Positions 16,669-26,176 of a stretch of 64,000 nucleotides of DNA are shown one piece after another (the first letter of the stretch is position 1; every line of letters begins with the position of its first letter). Origin of the DNA: Iamia sp963728655 (GTDB lineage Bacteria; Actinomycetota; Acidimicrobiia; Acidimicrobiales; Iamiaceae). The DNA lies in the NCBI GenBank assembly GCA_963728655.1, contig CAVSLD010000006.1, positions 806,001-870,000 on the forward strand, read 5' to 3'. The notes below the pieces were generated by a model. The model searched no databases and was not told where the DNA came from. It saw only the letters and a list, made by a program, of their open reading frames with translations. The position numbers and the translations under genes are program-made.

Positions 16669-19240
16669 GTGACAGCCACCAGCCGGAGCCCCCGCCCGGC
16701 GGGTCGGGGTCGGTCCGGGGGCTCTCGCTCCGGGTCCGGGTCCGGGTCCCGCAGCACGTCCTCGGCCACGCGCGGGCGGGCGCAAGGCGCCGCCGAAGAA
16801 GAAGGCCCCCGCCAGGGGGAAGGGCGCCACGGGCGCCCGCAAGGCGGCCCCGGTGGGCGACACCACCCTGGTCAGGGTGGCCAAGGCCACCTCCCGGGCC
16901 ACCGAGGGCCACCGGGCCGACCTCGCCGGCCTGGCCCTGCTGCTCCTCGCCCTCATCGCCGCCTTCGGCATCTACGGCGGCGACCTGGGCGGCCCGCTGG
17001 GCCGGGCCGTGGCCCGTGGCTTCGGCCTGCTGGTCGGCAGCGCCCGCATCCTCGTGCCGCCGGCCCTGGCCATCGCCGGTGGCCTGCTCATCCGGGGCCG
17101 CACCGCGCCGCCGCCCGAGCCCGACCCCGAGACGGGCGAGATCCCGCTCGAGGCCCACGGCCCCGCCCGCAGGGCGCTGGGCGTGCTGCTCATCGCCGTC
17201 GCCGGGCTGGGGCTGCTGCACCTGGCCACGGGCGCCCCGCCGCTCGACGCGTCGGGCGACGACCTGGTCGCCGCGGCCGGCTTCCTCGGCGCCGCCATCG
17301 GCGAGCCCCTCACCGGCCTGGTCGCCACCGGCGGGGCCCTGGCGGTCCTGGCCCTCCTGCTCATCGCCGGCATCGTCCTGGTGGCCGACCTCACCCTCCG
17401 CACCGCGGCCCAGAAGACCGCCTCGGGCGTGGCCGCCGGCACCCGCCCGGCGGCGCGGGGCATCGGCAAGGCGTTCACCTCGCTCTTCCACCTCGACCGC
17501 GAGCTGGCCGAGGGGGGCGACGAGGTCCCGCTGGGCGGCGTGGTCGACCTCACCGACGGTGCCACCGGCACCGGCAGCATCTACGACTTCGAGGCCGAGC
17601 CCGACGCCACGCCCGCGCCCAAGCCGCGGCGGCGGAAGGCCCCGCCGGAGCCGGTGGCCGAGCCCGAGCAGCTCGAGATCGACCTCGGGCCCGGGGCCGC
17701 CCCCTCGGCGTGGAAGCTGCCGCCGGCCAAGGTCCTCAACCGCGTCGGCGCCCAGGCCGTCGACCGCAAGGCCATCGAGGACGTGGGCCGCCACCTCGAG
17801 CACGCCCTGGCCGAGCACGGCGTGGAGACCCGCCTCTCGGGCATGACCGTGGGCCCCACCGTCACCCGCTACGAGCTCGAGCTCGGCCCCGGGGTGAAGG
17901 TGGCCCGGGTCACCAGCCTCCACCGCGACATCGCCTACGCCATGGCCACGCCCGACGTGCGCATCCTGGCCCCGATCCCGGGCAAGCAGGCGATCGGCGT
18001 CGAGATCCCGAACGCCAGCAAGCAGCTGGTCACGGTGGGCGACATCCTGGCCAGCCCCGAGGCCCGGGCCGCCCGCCACCCCCTCGAGGTCGCCGTCGGC
18101 CGCGACATCGACGGTCAGGCGGTCATGGCCGCCCTGGCCTCCATGCCCCACGTGCTCATCGCCGGCGCCACCGGTGCGGGCAAGTCGTCGTGCATCAACT
18201 CGCTGCTCACCTCGGTGCTCATGCGGGCCACGCCCGAGCAGGTGCGCATGATCCTCGTCGACCCCAAGCAGGTCGAGATGGGCCAGTACAACCGGCTCCC
18301 GCACCTGCTCACCGAGGTCGTCACCGACCCCAAGAAGGCGGCCAACGCCCTGGCCTGGGCGGTCCGGGAGATGGAGCGCCGCTACGACCTGCTGGCCAAC
18401 GTCGGCTTCCGCGACATCACCGGCTACAACGCGGCCCACGACAAGGGCCTGCTCCAGCCCGAGGTGCCCGGCGACCCGGAGCTGCCCCGCCTGCCGTTCA
18501 TCCTCGTCGTCATCGACGAGCTGGCCGACCTCATGATGGTCGCGGCCCGCGACGTCGAGGAGTCGATCACCCGCATCGCCCAGAAGGCCCGGGCCGTGGG
18601 CATCCACCTCGTCATCGCCACCCAGCGGCCGTCGGTCAACGTCATCACCGGGCTCATCAAGGCCAACGTGCCCAGCCGCTGGGCCTTCGCCGTCTCCAGC
18701 AGCACCGACAGCCGGGTCATCCTCGACCAGCAGGGCGCCGAGCGCCTCCTGGGCAAGGGCGACATGCTCCTCATGGGCCCGTCCTCCAGCGTCCCGCACC
18801 GGGTGCAGGGCTCCTGGGTCACCGAGGAGGAGGTCCGCCAGGTCGTCGCCCACTGGCGTCGCCAGGCCCCCGAGGTCACCTACGACGAGACGGTGCAGAC
18901 CGACGAGACCGGCGCGCCCGGGGCCTCCGGCTCGGGGGGCGGTGCCGGTGGTGGCGACGACGACGACGACCTCCTGGCCCAGGCCACCGAGCTGGTCGTC
19001 CGCAGCCAGCTGGGCTCCACCTCGATGCTCCAGCGCAAGCTCAAGGTCGGCTTCGCCCGGGCCGGGCGGTTGATGGACCTCCTCGAGCAGCGGGGCGTGG
19101 TCGGCCCGTCGGTCGGCTCCAAGGCGCGGGCCGTGCTCATGACCGTCGACGAGCTCGACGGCGGGGGAGGGGCCGGAGGCGCCGACGACGGCGGGGGCGC
19201 GGAGCCCTCGGTGGTCACCGCCCCCGAACCCCCGGCCTGA
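16669..19240 (+). CDS. ftsK: DNA translocase FtsK, frameshift in the N-terminal tail
   Basis: FtsK/SpoIIIE-type motor that pumps DNA through the division septum. The N-terminus from GTG 16669 is a Ser/Gly/Arg-rich tail. One extra base near 16770-16785 shifts the frame before RKAPPKKKAPARGK; the rest is continuous. About four membrane segments (from 16910 to 17400) are followed by an acidic linker and the motor: Walker A GATGAGKSS (about 18166-18192), Walker B VVIDELADLM, TQRPSVNVITGLIKANVPSR, and a C-terminal gamma winged helix (STSMLQRKLKVGFARAGRLMD). Total about 856 residues. TAGCGT (16654-16659) lies nine nucleotides before the start. Confidence 0.94.
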
Positions 19241-19253
19241 GCGCAGGCCCGAC

Positions 19254-20009
19254 GTGGGCCGGTTCGAGGACCTCCTGGCGGAGGGCGCGGTCGCGCCCAC
19301 CGGCACCTGGGACTTCTCCTGGTTCGCGGGCCGGGCCGTGGAGGAGCGGCCGACGTGGCGGTACTTCGACCTGGTCGCAGCGCGGGCGGGCTCGGCGGCC
19401 GCGCTCCTGGAGGTCGAGGCCGGGGTGGGGGAGATGGCGGGGCGGCTGCCGAGGCTGCCGTCGCGGGCGGTGGCCACCGAGGGCCACCCGCCCAGCGTCG
19501 CCGTCGCCGCCCCGCGGCTGCGGGCCCGGGGGGTGGCCCTCGTCGTGACCTCCCCGCAGCACCGGGTCCTCCCCTTCGCGGGGGCGTCGTTCGACCTGGT
19601 GATCAGCCGCCACCCCGTCGTCCCGTGGTGGGACGAGCTGGCCCGGGTCCTGCGCCCCGGCGGCACCTACCTGGCCCAGCACGTGGGCCCCGACAGCCTC
19701 CGATCGCTGGGGGAGCGGTTCACCGGGCCCTGGCCCGAGCCCTCGGCCCGGGCGCCCGAGGCCGAGCGGGCCGAGGCGGAGGCCGCCGGCCTCGAGGTGC
19801 GCCGGATGGACCTGGAGCGTCCCCGCACCGCGTTCTCCGACGTGGGTGCGGTGGTCGCCTTCCTGCGCCTGGTCCCCTGGATCGTGCCCGCGTTCTCCGT
19901 GGACCAGCACCGTCGGGTCCTGGAGGACATCCACCAGGAGATCGAGCGCGAGGGCGCCCTGGAGGCGGCCGCGGCCCGGGTGCTGGTGGAGGCCCGGAGA
20001 CCGGGCTGA
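19254..20009 (+). CDS. SAM-dependent methyltransferase-like protein
   Basis: A 251-residue protein with weak class I methyltransferase features: LLEVEAGVGEMAGRLPRLP (motif I, but glycine-poor), VLPFAGASFDLVISRHPVV and WWDELARVLRPGGTYLAQHV. It begins at GTG 19254, 14 bp after the ftsK stop, and so is probably translated from the ftsK transcript. The altered motif I leaves room for a different or lost activity. Substrate unknown. Confidence 0.7.
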   Translation: MGRFEDLLAEGAVAPTGTWDFSWFAGRAVEERPTWRYFDLVAARAGSAAALLEVEAGVGEMAGRLPRLPSRAVATEGHPPSVAVAAPRLRARGVALVVTSPQHRVLPFAGASFDLVISRHPVVPWWDELARVLRPGGTYLAQHVGPDSLRSLGERFTGPWPEPSARAPEAERAEAEAAGLEVRRMDLERPRTAFSDVGAVVAFLRLVPWIVPAFSVDQHRRVLEDIHQEIEREGALEAAAARVLVEARRPG

Positions 20010-20043
20010 GGGAAATCCTGACCCGATGGGTAGGGTTTCGGGC

Positions 20044-20538
20044 GTGGCTCGCCTGTTCAGCTTCCCGGACCCCGTCGACGAGGTGTCGGCCCGCCTCGTG
20101 GCCGGTGGCGTGGTCGCTCTCAGCGCCGCCTACGTGGTCACCGGCTGGACCCCCCTGGTGGTCGTCCTGGCCCTCGGGTTCCTCGCCCGGGTCGCCACCG
20201 GACCCACCCTGAGCCCGCTCGGTCAGCTGGTCACCCGGGTCGTCCGCCCTGCGCTCCCCGTCGCCGCCCGGCCCACCGCGGGGCCGCCCAAGCGCTTCGC
20301 CCAGGGCATCGGGGCCGTGCTGTCGACCGTCGCCGCCCTCGTCGTGGTCGGCGTCGGCGCCGTGGGCGTGGGCCAGGTGCTGGTGGCCATGGTCACCGTC
20401 GCCGCCTCGCTCGAGGCCTTCGTCGGGTTCTGCCTGGGCTGCAGGGTCTTCGCCCTGCTGATGCGGGCCGGCGTCATCCCGGAGTCGGTGTGCGAGGAGT
20501 GCGCCGACATCTCCGGCCGTCTGGCCCGCTCGGCCTGA
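20044..20538 (+). CDS. DUF4395-family membrane protein
   Basis: A 164-residue protein with about four hydrophobic segments and the family hallmark FCLGCRVF near residue 122, whose two Cys could be redox-active or metal-binding. DUF4395 proteins are often near thioredoxin-like or thiosulfate-transfer genes, but no such partner is seen here. An ATG at 20026 is in frame. I prefer GTG 20044 because TAGGGT (20031-20036) lies between the two and is seven nucleotides upstream of the GTG. Confidence 0.8.
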   Translation: MARLFSFPDPVDEVSARLVAGGVVALSAAYVVTGWTPLVVVLALGFLARVATGPTLSPLGQLVTRVVRPALPVAARPTAGPPKRFAQGIGAVLSTVAALVVVGVGAVGVGQVLVAMVTVAASLEAFVGFCLGCRVFALLMRAGVIPESVCEECADISGRLARSA

Positions 20539-20562
20539 GCGACGGCCCGGGGGTCCCGATCG

Positions 20563-20820
20563 TCAGGGGCCGGGCTTGCGGGGTGGCACGACCCCGGGGG
20601 CCGAGAAGTCGGTGTGCTTGTGGGTCCCGTCGCACAGCGGCTTGGTGGCCGACCCGCCGCAGCGGCACAGGAACGTCCGCCCCGCGCAGGCGGTGACGGT
20701 GCCGTCCGGGGCCACCAGGGTGATGTCGCCCTCGACCACGAGGGGCCCGTCCCGGCGCGGGGTCACCGTCGGCGCGGCGGGGGTGGACGCGGACGGGTCC
20801 GGGTCGGCGGGGTCGGCCAC
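20563..20820 (-). CDS. CDGSH iron-sulfur domain protein
   Basis: A small protein of 85 residues from GTG 20820, with AGGAG nine nucleotides upstream. It carries one CDGSH motif in the form CRCGGSATKPLCDGTH (C-x-C-x2-S-x3-P-x-C-D-G-x-H), which binds a [2Fe-2S] cluster through three Cys and one His. Such proteins act in redox or iron-sulfur handling. The N-terminal 25 residues are Pro/Ala/Asp-rich and probably disordered. A G/C hairpin (20831-20846, CGGGGG and CCCCCG arms) sits in its probable 5' leader. Confidence 0.87.
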   Translation of the reverse strand: MADPADPDPSASTPAAPTVTPRRDGPLVVEGDITLVAPDGTVTACAGRTFLCRCGGSATKPLCDGTHKHTDFSAPGVVPPRKPGP

Positions 20821-20875
20821 GGTGGCTCCTCGGGGGCGGGCCCCCGAGCGTAGGGTGCCTCGCACGAGCGTCGCC

Positions 20876-21017
20876 GGTTCGTCGTCGATCGGCGGTCAAT
20901 CCGTTCTTGCGGCACCTGCGGGACAAGACCGCCCTCATCTGCCGCAGGTTCGTCGTCGATCGGCGGTCAATCCGTTCTTGCGGCACCTGCGGGACAAGAC
21001 CGCCCTCATCTGCCGCA
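20876..21017. repeat. two identical 71-bp tandem repeats
   Basis: Unit 1 is 20876-20946 and unit 2 is 20947-21017, identical over all 71 bp. Each unit contains an inverted repeat TGCGGCA / TGCCGCA spaced by about 26 bp, so each can fold into a long hairpin on either strand. They fill the gap between the CDGSH gene leader and the 3' end of the LLM gene. Their reverse strand is open in one frame, but I see no protein reason for that. Confidence 0.92.
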
Positions 21018-21032
21018 GGCTGCGGGGAGCAG

Positions 21033-21830
21033 TCAGCGCGGCGGACCGTCGGCGGCGAGCCGGAGGAGGTCGGCGCGGGGGGCATCGGGGGCGAAGGCGT
21101 GGACGGCCCAGGTCACGCCGGGGACCTCGAGCAGGCCCGGGTCGTCGAAGGGGGAGACCCGCACGGCGACGTCGAAGCCCTCGAGGCTGCCCCGCAACGC
21201 CACCACCTCGTCGAGGGCGCGGGCGAGGCGGGGCCGGTCGACCTCGATGATGAACAGGCCGTCGAAGCGGGCCGCCCGTCGCACCGGGCGCAGGGCGTCG
21301 GCCCGGGCCGCGGCCCACACCGGGATGCGGGGCCGCTGCACCGGGCGGGGGGCGAAGGTGATGCCGTCGACGGTGACGTGCGGCCCGCGGTGGGTCACCG
21401 TCGCGCCTCCCCAGGCCTCCACCAGGACGTCGGCCGTCTCGTCGAGGATGGCCGCGCGGGTGCGGGCATCGACCACCTCGCCGAAGCGGGTCAGCTCCCC
21501 GTCGGTGTCGACGCCCAGGCCGATGCCCAGCGTGAGCCGCCCCCGGCTCAGGTGGTCGAGGGTGGTCGTCTGGCGCACCAGGGTGGAGATCCGCCGGCGC
21601 GACAACGGCGTGACCATGGGGCCCAGGCGGATCCGGTCGGTGGCCGAGGCCACCGCCGCCAGCATCGTCCAGACCTCGGCGATCTCGGTGACCTCCGCCG
21701 GGTCGCGGTGCACGTGGTCCCACAGGTAGAGCGCATCCCACCCGGCCCCCTCGGCGGCCACGGCCACCTCCACCAGGGCGTGGGGGTCGGCCATCTCGGC
21801 GAAGGGGGCGACGAAGAGGGCGTGGCGCAC
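21033..21830 (-). CDS. LLM-class (F420-dependent-type) oxidoreductase
   Basis: A 265-residue TIM-barrel flavin/F420 oxidoreductase of the bacterial luciferase-like family. Blocks: WDALYLWDHVHRD near residue 33, RIRLGPMVTPLSRRR, TLDHLSRGRLTLGIGLG, and RPRIPVWAAA. Substrate unknown; such enzymes are abundant in F420-making actinomycetes. Start GTG 21830 has TAGGGT (21842-21837) six nucleotides upstream. The DUF3754 gene ends 9 bp before it on the same strand. Confidence 0.85.
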   Translation of the reverse strand: MRHALFVAPFAEMADPHALVEVAVAAEGAGWDALYLWDHVHRDPAEVTEIAEVWTMLAAVASATDRIRLGPMVTPLSRRRISTLVRQTTTLDHLSRGRLTLGIGLGVDTDGELTRFGEVVDARTRAAILDETADVLVEAWGGATVTHRGPHVTVDGITFAPRPVQRPRIPVWAAARADALRPVRRAARFDGLFIIEVDRPRLARALDEVVALRGSLEGFDVAVRVSPFDDPGLLEVPGVTWAVHAFAPDAPRADLLRLAADGPPR

Positions 21831-21839
21831 GCCCGGACC

Positions 21840-23084
21840 CTACCGACGGGCGGCGGCCTCGTCGGGGGTGAAGAGGTCGTCCCAGCGGCGGTCGACGCGT
21901 CGGCGGGCCTCGTCCAGGGGGCGCGCCGCGAGGCGGCCGTCGGCGCGCTCCTCGACCAGGTCCAGCTCGCGCAGCTTGTCCCGCGCGTCGTCGACGTCGA
22001 AGTCGAGGGTGCAGCCGAGGTGGTCGCGGAACCAGCCCTCGATGCGGGCGTCGAGCTCGGCCGGGGTGGCCGGCTCCTGGCACAGGAACCGGAGGGCCAG
22101 GAGCACCTCCTTCACCTCTTCCTCGGCGGCCGCGTCGAGCAGGTGGTGGAACACGCCCATGTCGTTGTCGAGGTTCCGGAAGTAGAGGCTCTCGGAGAGC
22201 ATCTTCATGAACTGGATGCGCCGGTTCTTGAACTTGGTCCACTGCCGCCAGGCGTAGCCCACCAGGGAGCCGAGCCCGATGGCGATGGCGGCGAGCTGGG
22301 TCTGGCCGATGCGCACCTCGTCGTCGCGCACGCCGAGCCAGAACAGCACGAGCAGGGCGAGGAGCCCGAGCGAGGAGGCCAGCTTGGTGACCAGCACGAT
22401 GATCCCGCTGATCAGGGCGGGCACGCCGATGGCCACCTTGTCCATCGGGCGCATGCGCACCTCGGTGTTGGGCAGCAGCATCTCCAGGTCGGCCCGGGGC
22501 ACGTCCTGGAAGAGCTTGATGATGGTGGAGCCGGGCGCGAAGCCCAGGTCGCTGCGGCCCTGCTCCTCGAAGTACGGCGCGTCCCGGTACTTCATGTAGA
22601 CGAGCACCCGGTCGCAGGAGGTGAAGCCGACCTCCTTGCGGCGCAGGCCGAACCAGGTGCGGACCTCCTCGCTGCGGCGGGTGAGGCCCCGCCGGTAGAA
22701 CAGGATCTCCTCGAAGTCGTCGAGGTCGACCTCCAGGCGCACCCGCAGCAGTGACTCGGCCTCGAGGGCGTGGTCGAGGCGCGCCGCGGTGACCCGCTCG
22801 TAGTTGGCCGCCTCGGCCATCTCCTCCACCTCGGCCACGAGGGTCCGCTGGCAGGCGGCCCGCTCCTCCGCGCTCCAGGTGCGCACCACCCGGTGGTCGG
22901 TGTCGCGGTCGAACGGGGCGAAGGCATCCGCGATGCGCTCGAGGTGCACCTGGTGCTCGTGGTGCACCATGGCCGCGACGATGCGGGCGAAGGCCCGGAA
23001 CCCCTCCGGGTCGGGCGACTCGGCGGCCAGGAGGTCGACCAGGTCGGTGCGGCGGAAGGGGATCCACCGTTCGGCGGGGGGCAT
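21840..23084 (-). CDS. DUF3754 (TMEM143-like) membrane protein
   Basis: A 414-residue protein. The N-terminal half is charged and soluble; residues 145-200 carry the DUF3754-like blocks FGLRRKEVGFTSCDRVLVYMKY and FQDVPRADLEMLLPNTEVRM. Two membrane segments lie at about 220-255 and 268-285. A helical C-terminal domain follows with FHHLLDAAAEEEVKEVLLAL. The family also occurs in mitochondria (TMEM143) but its function is unknown. ATG 23084 has TAGGGT (23096-23091) six nucleotides upstream, so its mRNA is probably leaderless. It is divergent from rimO. Confidence 0.78.
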   Translation of the reverse strand: MPPAERWIPFRRTDLVDLLAAESPDPEGFRAFARIVAAMVHHEHQVHLERIADAFAPFDRDTDHRVVRTWSAEERAACQRTLVAEVEEMAEAANYERVTAARLDHALEAESLLRVRLEVDLDDFEEILFYRRGLTRRSEEVRTWFGLRRKEVGFTSCDRVLVYMKYRDAPYFEEQGRSDLGFAPGSTIIKLFQDVPRADLEMLLPNTEVRMRPMDKVAIGVPALISGIIVLVTKLASSLGLLALLVLFWLGVRDDEVRIGQTQLAAIAIGLGSLVGYAWRQWTKFKNRRIQFMKMLSESLYFRNLDNDMGVFHHLLDAAAEEEVKEVLLALRFLCQEPATPAELDARIEGWFRDHLGCTLDFDVDDARDKLRELDLVEERADGRLAARPLDEARRRVDRRWDDLFTPDEAAARR

Positions 23085-23172
23085 CGCCTCACCCTAGGAG
23101 TGGCCCCCGGGGGCTCCCTCGCGCCGACGTCGACCGAGGGCCGGCCCGGACCCGCCGGTAGCATCGCGGGCC

Positions 23173-24480
23173 GTGCCTGATCGCTCCTACTGGGTGGAGA
23201 CGCTCGGCTGCCCCAAGAACCAGGTCGACTCGGACAAGCTCCACGGCCGCCTGGTGGCCGACGGGCTGACCGAGGCCACCGACCCCACCACCGCCGACGT
23301 GGTGGTGGTCAACACCTGCGCGTTCATCGACGAGGCCCGCCAGGAGTCGATCGACACCATCCTCGAGCTGGCCGACGACCGCCGGCCCGGCTCCCGCCTG
23401 GTGGTCACCGGGTGCCTGGCCGAGCGCTACGGCGACGAGCTGGCCACCGAGCTGCCCGAGGTCGACGCCGTCGTGGGCTTCGGCCACTCGCTGCTCGACG
23501 ACCCCGGCCCGAGCACCGCCGCGACCACCGTGCCGGTGCTGCTGCGCCCCCGCGTGGGCACCGCGGCGGGCACGACGGCCCCGGACGTGCCCGACTTCGA
23601 CCTGCTCAACCTGCCCCGCCCCCGCAGCCGGGCGCCGTGGGCCTACGTGAAGGTGGCCGAGGGCTGCGACCGGGCCTGCGGCTTCTGCGCCATCCCCAGC
23701 TTCCGTGGCCCGCAGCGCAGCCGCGACGCGGCGTCGATCCTGGCCGAGGTCGACCAGCTGGGGGCCCGGGAGATCGTGCTGGTGGCCCAGGACCTGGCCT
23801 CCTACGGCCGGGACCAGGGCGTGGGGGAGCGGGGTCTGGTCCCCCTGATCGCCGAGGTGGCGGCCCGGGTCGACCGGGTGCGGCTGCTGTACCTCTACCC
23901 GTCGGACCTCACCGACGCCCTCGTCGACGCGGTGTGCGCCTCGGGCGTCGCGTACTTCGACCTCTCCCTCCAGCACGTGTCGCGCCCGCTGCTGCGCCGC
24001 ATGCGGCGGTGGGGCGACGGCGACCGCTTCCTCGCCCGCATCGCCGACATCCGCCGGCGGGAGCCCGACGCCGCCCTCCGGTCCAACTTCATCGTCGGCT
24101 ACCCGGGCGAGACCGAGGACGACCACGACGCCCTGCTGTCGTTCGTGGAGCAGGCCGACCTCGACTGGTGCGGCTTCTTCTCCTACTCCCGCGAGGACGG
24201 CACCTACGCCGCCGACCTCGACGGCGCCGTCCCCGAGGGGTTGGTGGCCGAGCGCCTGGCCGAGCTGCGCGAGGTGCAGGACGCCACCACCGAGCGGCGT
24301 CGGGCCGCACTGGTGGGCCGCGACGTCGAGGTGCTGGTCGACGAGCCCGGGATCGGGCGCACCTTCCGAGAGGCCCCCGAGATCGACGGCGTGGTCAACG
24401 TGGACGAGGCCCTCCCCGTGGGGCGGCTGGCCACGGTGACCGTCACCGGCTCGGCCGGGCCGGACCTCGACGCGACCTGA
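23173..24480 (+). CDS. rimO: ribosomal protein uS12 methylthiotransferase
   Basis: RimO adds a methylthio group to Asp of ribosomal protein S12. It is a 435-residue radical-SAM enzyme with an N-terminal UPF0004 domain (ETLGCPKNQVDSDK; Cys in VNTCAF and VTGCLAERYG), the radical-SAM motif CDRACGFCAIP (Cys-x3-Cys-x2-Cys, about residues 169-176), LSLQHVS, NFIVGYPGET, and a C-terminal TRAM domain. It is told from MiaB by the CPKN start. TAGCAT (23159-23164) lies eight nucleotides before GTG 23173. pgsA follows, the usual actinomycete order. Confidence 0.94.
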   Translation: MPDRSYWVETLGCPKNQVDSDKLHGRLVADGLTEATDPTTADVVVVNTCAFIDEARQESIDTILELADDRRPGSRLVVTGCLAERYGDELATELPEVDAVVGFGHSLLDDPGPSTAATTVPVLLRPRVGTAAGTTAPDVPDFDLLNLPRPRSRAPWAYVKVAEGCDRACGFCAIPSFRGPQRSRDAASILAEVDQLGAREIVLVAQDLASYGRDQGVGERGLVPLIAEVAARVDRVRLLYLYPSDLTDALVDAVCASGVAYFDLSLQHVSRPLLRRMRRWGDGDRFLARIADIRRREPDAALRSNFIVGYPGETEDDHDALLSFVEQADLDWCGFFSYSREDGTYAADLDGAVPEGLVAERLAELREVQDATTERRRAALVGRDVEVLVDEPGIGRTFREAPEIDGVVNVDEALPVGRLATVTVTGSAGPDLDAT

Positions 24481-24593
24481 CGCGACGCCGGGGACCTGAT
24501 GTGACGCCGGTGCCGGCCCGCGAGTCGGAGGTTCGTGCACCCCACGTGCCAGGATCAGGGTCCCATGGGGGACCGAGCGCAGGACCAGGGCCG

Positions 24594-25196
24594 ATGAGCG
24601 TCGAGCCCGTCACGGAGGCGGACGGCCGCTACGGCCCGTCGGCCCTCGCCACCCCGGCCAACGCCGTCACCATCATCCGCCTGCTGGTGTCGCCGGCCCT
24701 GCTGGTGATGATCCTGCGGGAGCCCTCGTCGTGGCTGGCCGTGGGCCTGTGGTTCGTCCTCGGGGTCACCGACGGCATCGACGGCGCGCTGGCCCGCCGC
24801 TTCGGCACCACCCGCTCGGGGGCCTTCCTCGACCCGCTGGCCGACAAGGTGCTGGTCCTCGGCGCCCTCTACGCGCTCGTGGCGGCCGACCGCTTCGGCT
24901 GGCTCCCGGTGGTGCTCATCACCGCCCGCGAGGTGGCCATCTCCGTCTACCGCACCCACCTGAGCCGCTCGGGGCTGGCCGTGCCGGCCCGGAACCTGGC
25001 CAAGGTCAAGACCGTCGTCCAGGAGCTGGCCGTGTTCCTGGCCCTGCTGCCCCTCACCGTCGACCACCCGTTCCTGGCCGACACCGCCCTCTGGGTGGCG
25101 GTGGCCCTCACCCTCTTCACCGGCGCCCAGTACCTGCTCGACGGCCGCAACGCGGCCACCACCCTCGGCCACCGGGCCCAGCGCACCGCCGGCTGA
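24594..25196 (+). CDS. pgsA: CDP-diacylglycerol-glycerol-3-phosphate 3-phosphatidyltransferase
   Basis: PgsA makes phosphatidylglycerophosphate, the first step to phosphatidylglycerol and cardiolipin. The 200-residue membrane protein has the CDP-alcohol phosphotransferase motif DGIDGALARRFGTTRSGAFLD, with the conserved Asp residues continuing into PLADK, plus about five membrane segments. The start ATG 24594 is the first that keeps the family N-terminus (PANAVTIIRLLVSPALL). It usually sits next to rimO and cinA in actinomycetes; here four unrelated genes separate it from cinA. Confidence 0.92.
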   Translation: MSVEPVTEADGRYGPSALATPANAVTIIRLLVSPALLVMILREPSSWLAVGLWFVLGVTDGIDGALARRFGTTRSGAFLDPLADKVLVLGALYALVAADRFGWLPVVLITAREVAISVYRTHLSRSGLAVPARNLAKVKTVVQELAVFLALLPLTVDHPFLADTALWVAVALTLFTGAQYLLDGRNAATTLGHRAQRTAG

Positions 25197-25274
25197 CCGA
25201 CCGTCGGCCCCGACCGGGTGCCGGCTCCCGACGCACCTCGCGCCGTGCCGGTGACCCGGCGCGACGTGCCGGGC

Positions 25275-26174
25275 TCAGCCCTGGTCGAGCGCGGCGATGG
25301 CCTCGGAGAGGGCGATGAGGCGGCGGGCGTTGTCGACGTGCATGTTCTCGATCATGCGTCCGCCGTGGGTGACCACGCCCTTGCCGGCGGCCACCCCCGC
25401 CTCGAAGGTGGCGATGAGAGCGCGGGCGTCCTCGACGGCATCGTCGGCCGGGGCCCACACCTCGTTGGCCGGCTCCAGCTGGCTGGGGTGGATGAGCGTC
25501 TTGCCGTCGAAGCCCATCTCGCGCCCCTGGACGCACTCGGCCCGGAAGCCCTCGGGGTCCTTGATGTCGTTGTAGACGCCGTCGAGGATCACCTTGCCGG
25601 TGGCCCGGGCGGCCAGCAGGCACAGGCCGAGGCCGGTGAGCAGGGGCTGGCGGCCGGGGATGTGCTCGGCGTGGAGCTCCTTGGCCAGGTCGTTGGTGCC
25701 CATGACCAGCACGGTGAGGCGGTCTGAGCAGCCCGCGATCTCCTCGGCGTGGAGCATGGCGACGGGCGTCTCGACCATGGCCCAGATGGACGTGTGGTCG
25801 GGGGCATCGGCCGCGACCAGGCGGTCCTCGATGGCCTCGACGTCGGCCACCGAGCCCACCTTGGGCACGACGATGGCGGCGGGGCCGGCGGCGGACGCGG
25901 CCCTCACGTCGTCGGTGTGCCACTCGGTGTCGAGGCCGTTGACCCTGATGGTCAGCTCCCTGTTGCCGTACTCACCGGAGCCGACGGCGGCGCACACGCG
26001 GTCGCGAGCCTCGGCCTTGGCGTCGGGGGCGACCGCGTCCTCGAGGTCGAAGATGATCGCGTCGGCGGGGAGGCCCTTGGCCTTCTCGAGCGCCCGCTCG
26101 TTGGCGCCGGGCATGTAGAGGACCGAGCGGCGGGGCCGCAGAGCCGCGTCGGTGGTGTCGTCGAGCACGGCCAT
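25275..26174 (-). CDS. HpcH/HpaI aldolase family, CitE-like CoA-ester lyase
   Basis: A 299-residue TIM-barrel protein with the CitE-like blocks RSVLYMPGANERALEKA (N-terminus), DAIIFDLEDAVAPDAK (metal-binding Glu/Asp), RVNGLDTEW, VVPKVGS, WAMVETPVAML, VMGTNDLAKEL and DGKTLIHPSQLEPAN. Such enzymes cleave or form malyl-CoA, citramalyl-CoA or related esters, or hydrolyse them; which one is not clear. It starts at ATG 26174, just after the stop of the upstream malyl-CoA-lyase-like gene, so the two form an operon and probably a shared pathway. Confidence 0.85.
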   Translation of the reverse strand: MAVLDDTTDAALRPRRSVLYMPGANERALEKAKGLPADAIIFDLEDAVAPDAKAEARDRVCAAVGSGEYGNRELTIRVNGLDTEWHTDDVRAASAAGPAAIVVPKVGSVADVEAIEDRLVAADAPDHTSIWAMVETPVAMLHAEEIAGCSDRLTVLVMGTNDLAKELHAEHIPGRQPLLTGLGLCLLAARATGKVILDGVYNDIKDPEGFRAECVQGREMGFDGKTLIHPSQLEPANEVWAPADDAVEDARALIATFEAGVAAGKGVVTHGGRMIENMHVDNARRLIALSEAIAALDQG

Positions 26175-26176
26175 GG

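Noticed and set aside
20876..21017. CRISPR array
   Set aside because: Only two directly abutting identical units with no spacers, and no cas genes.
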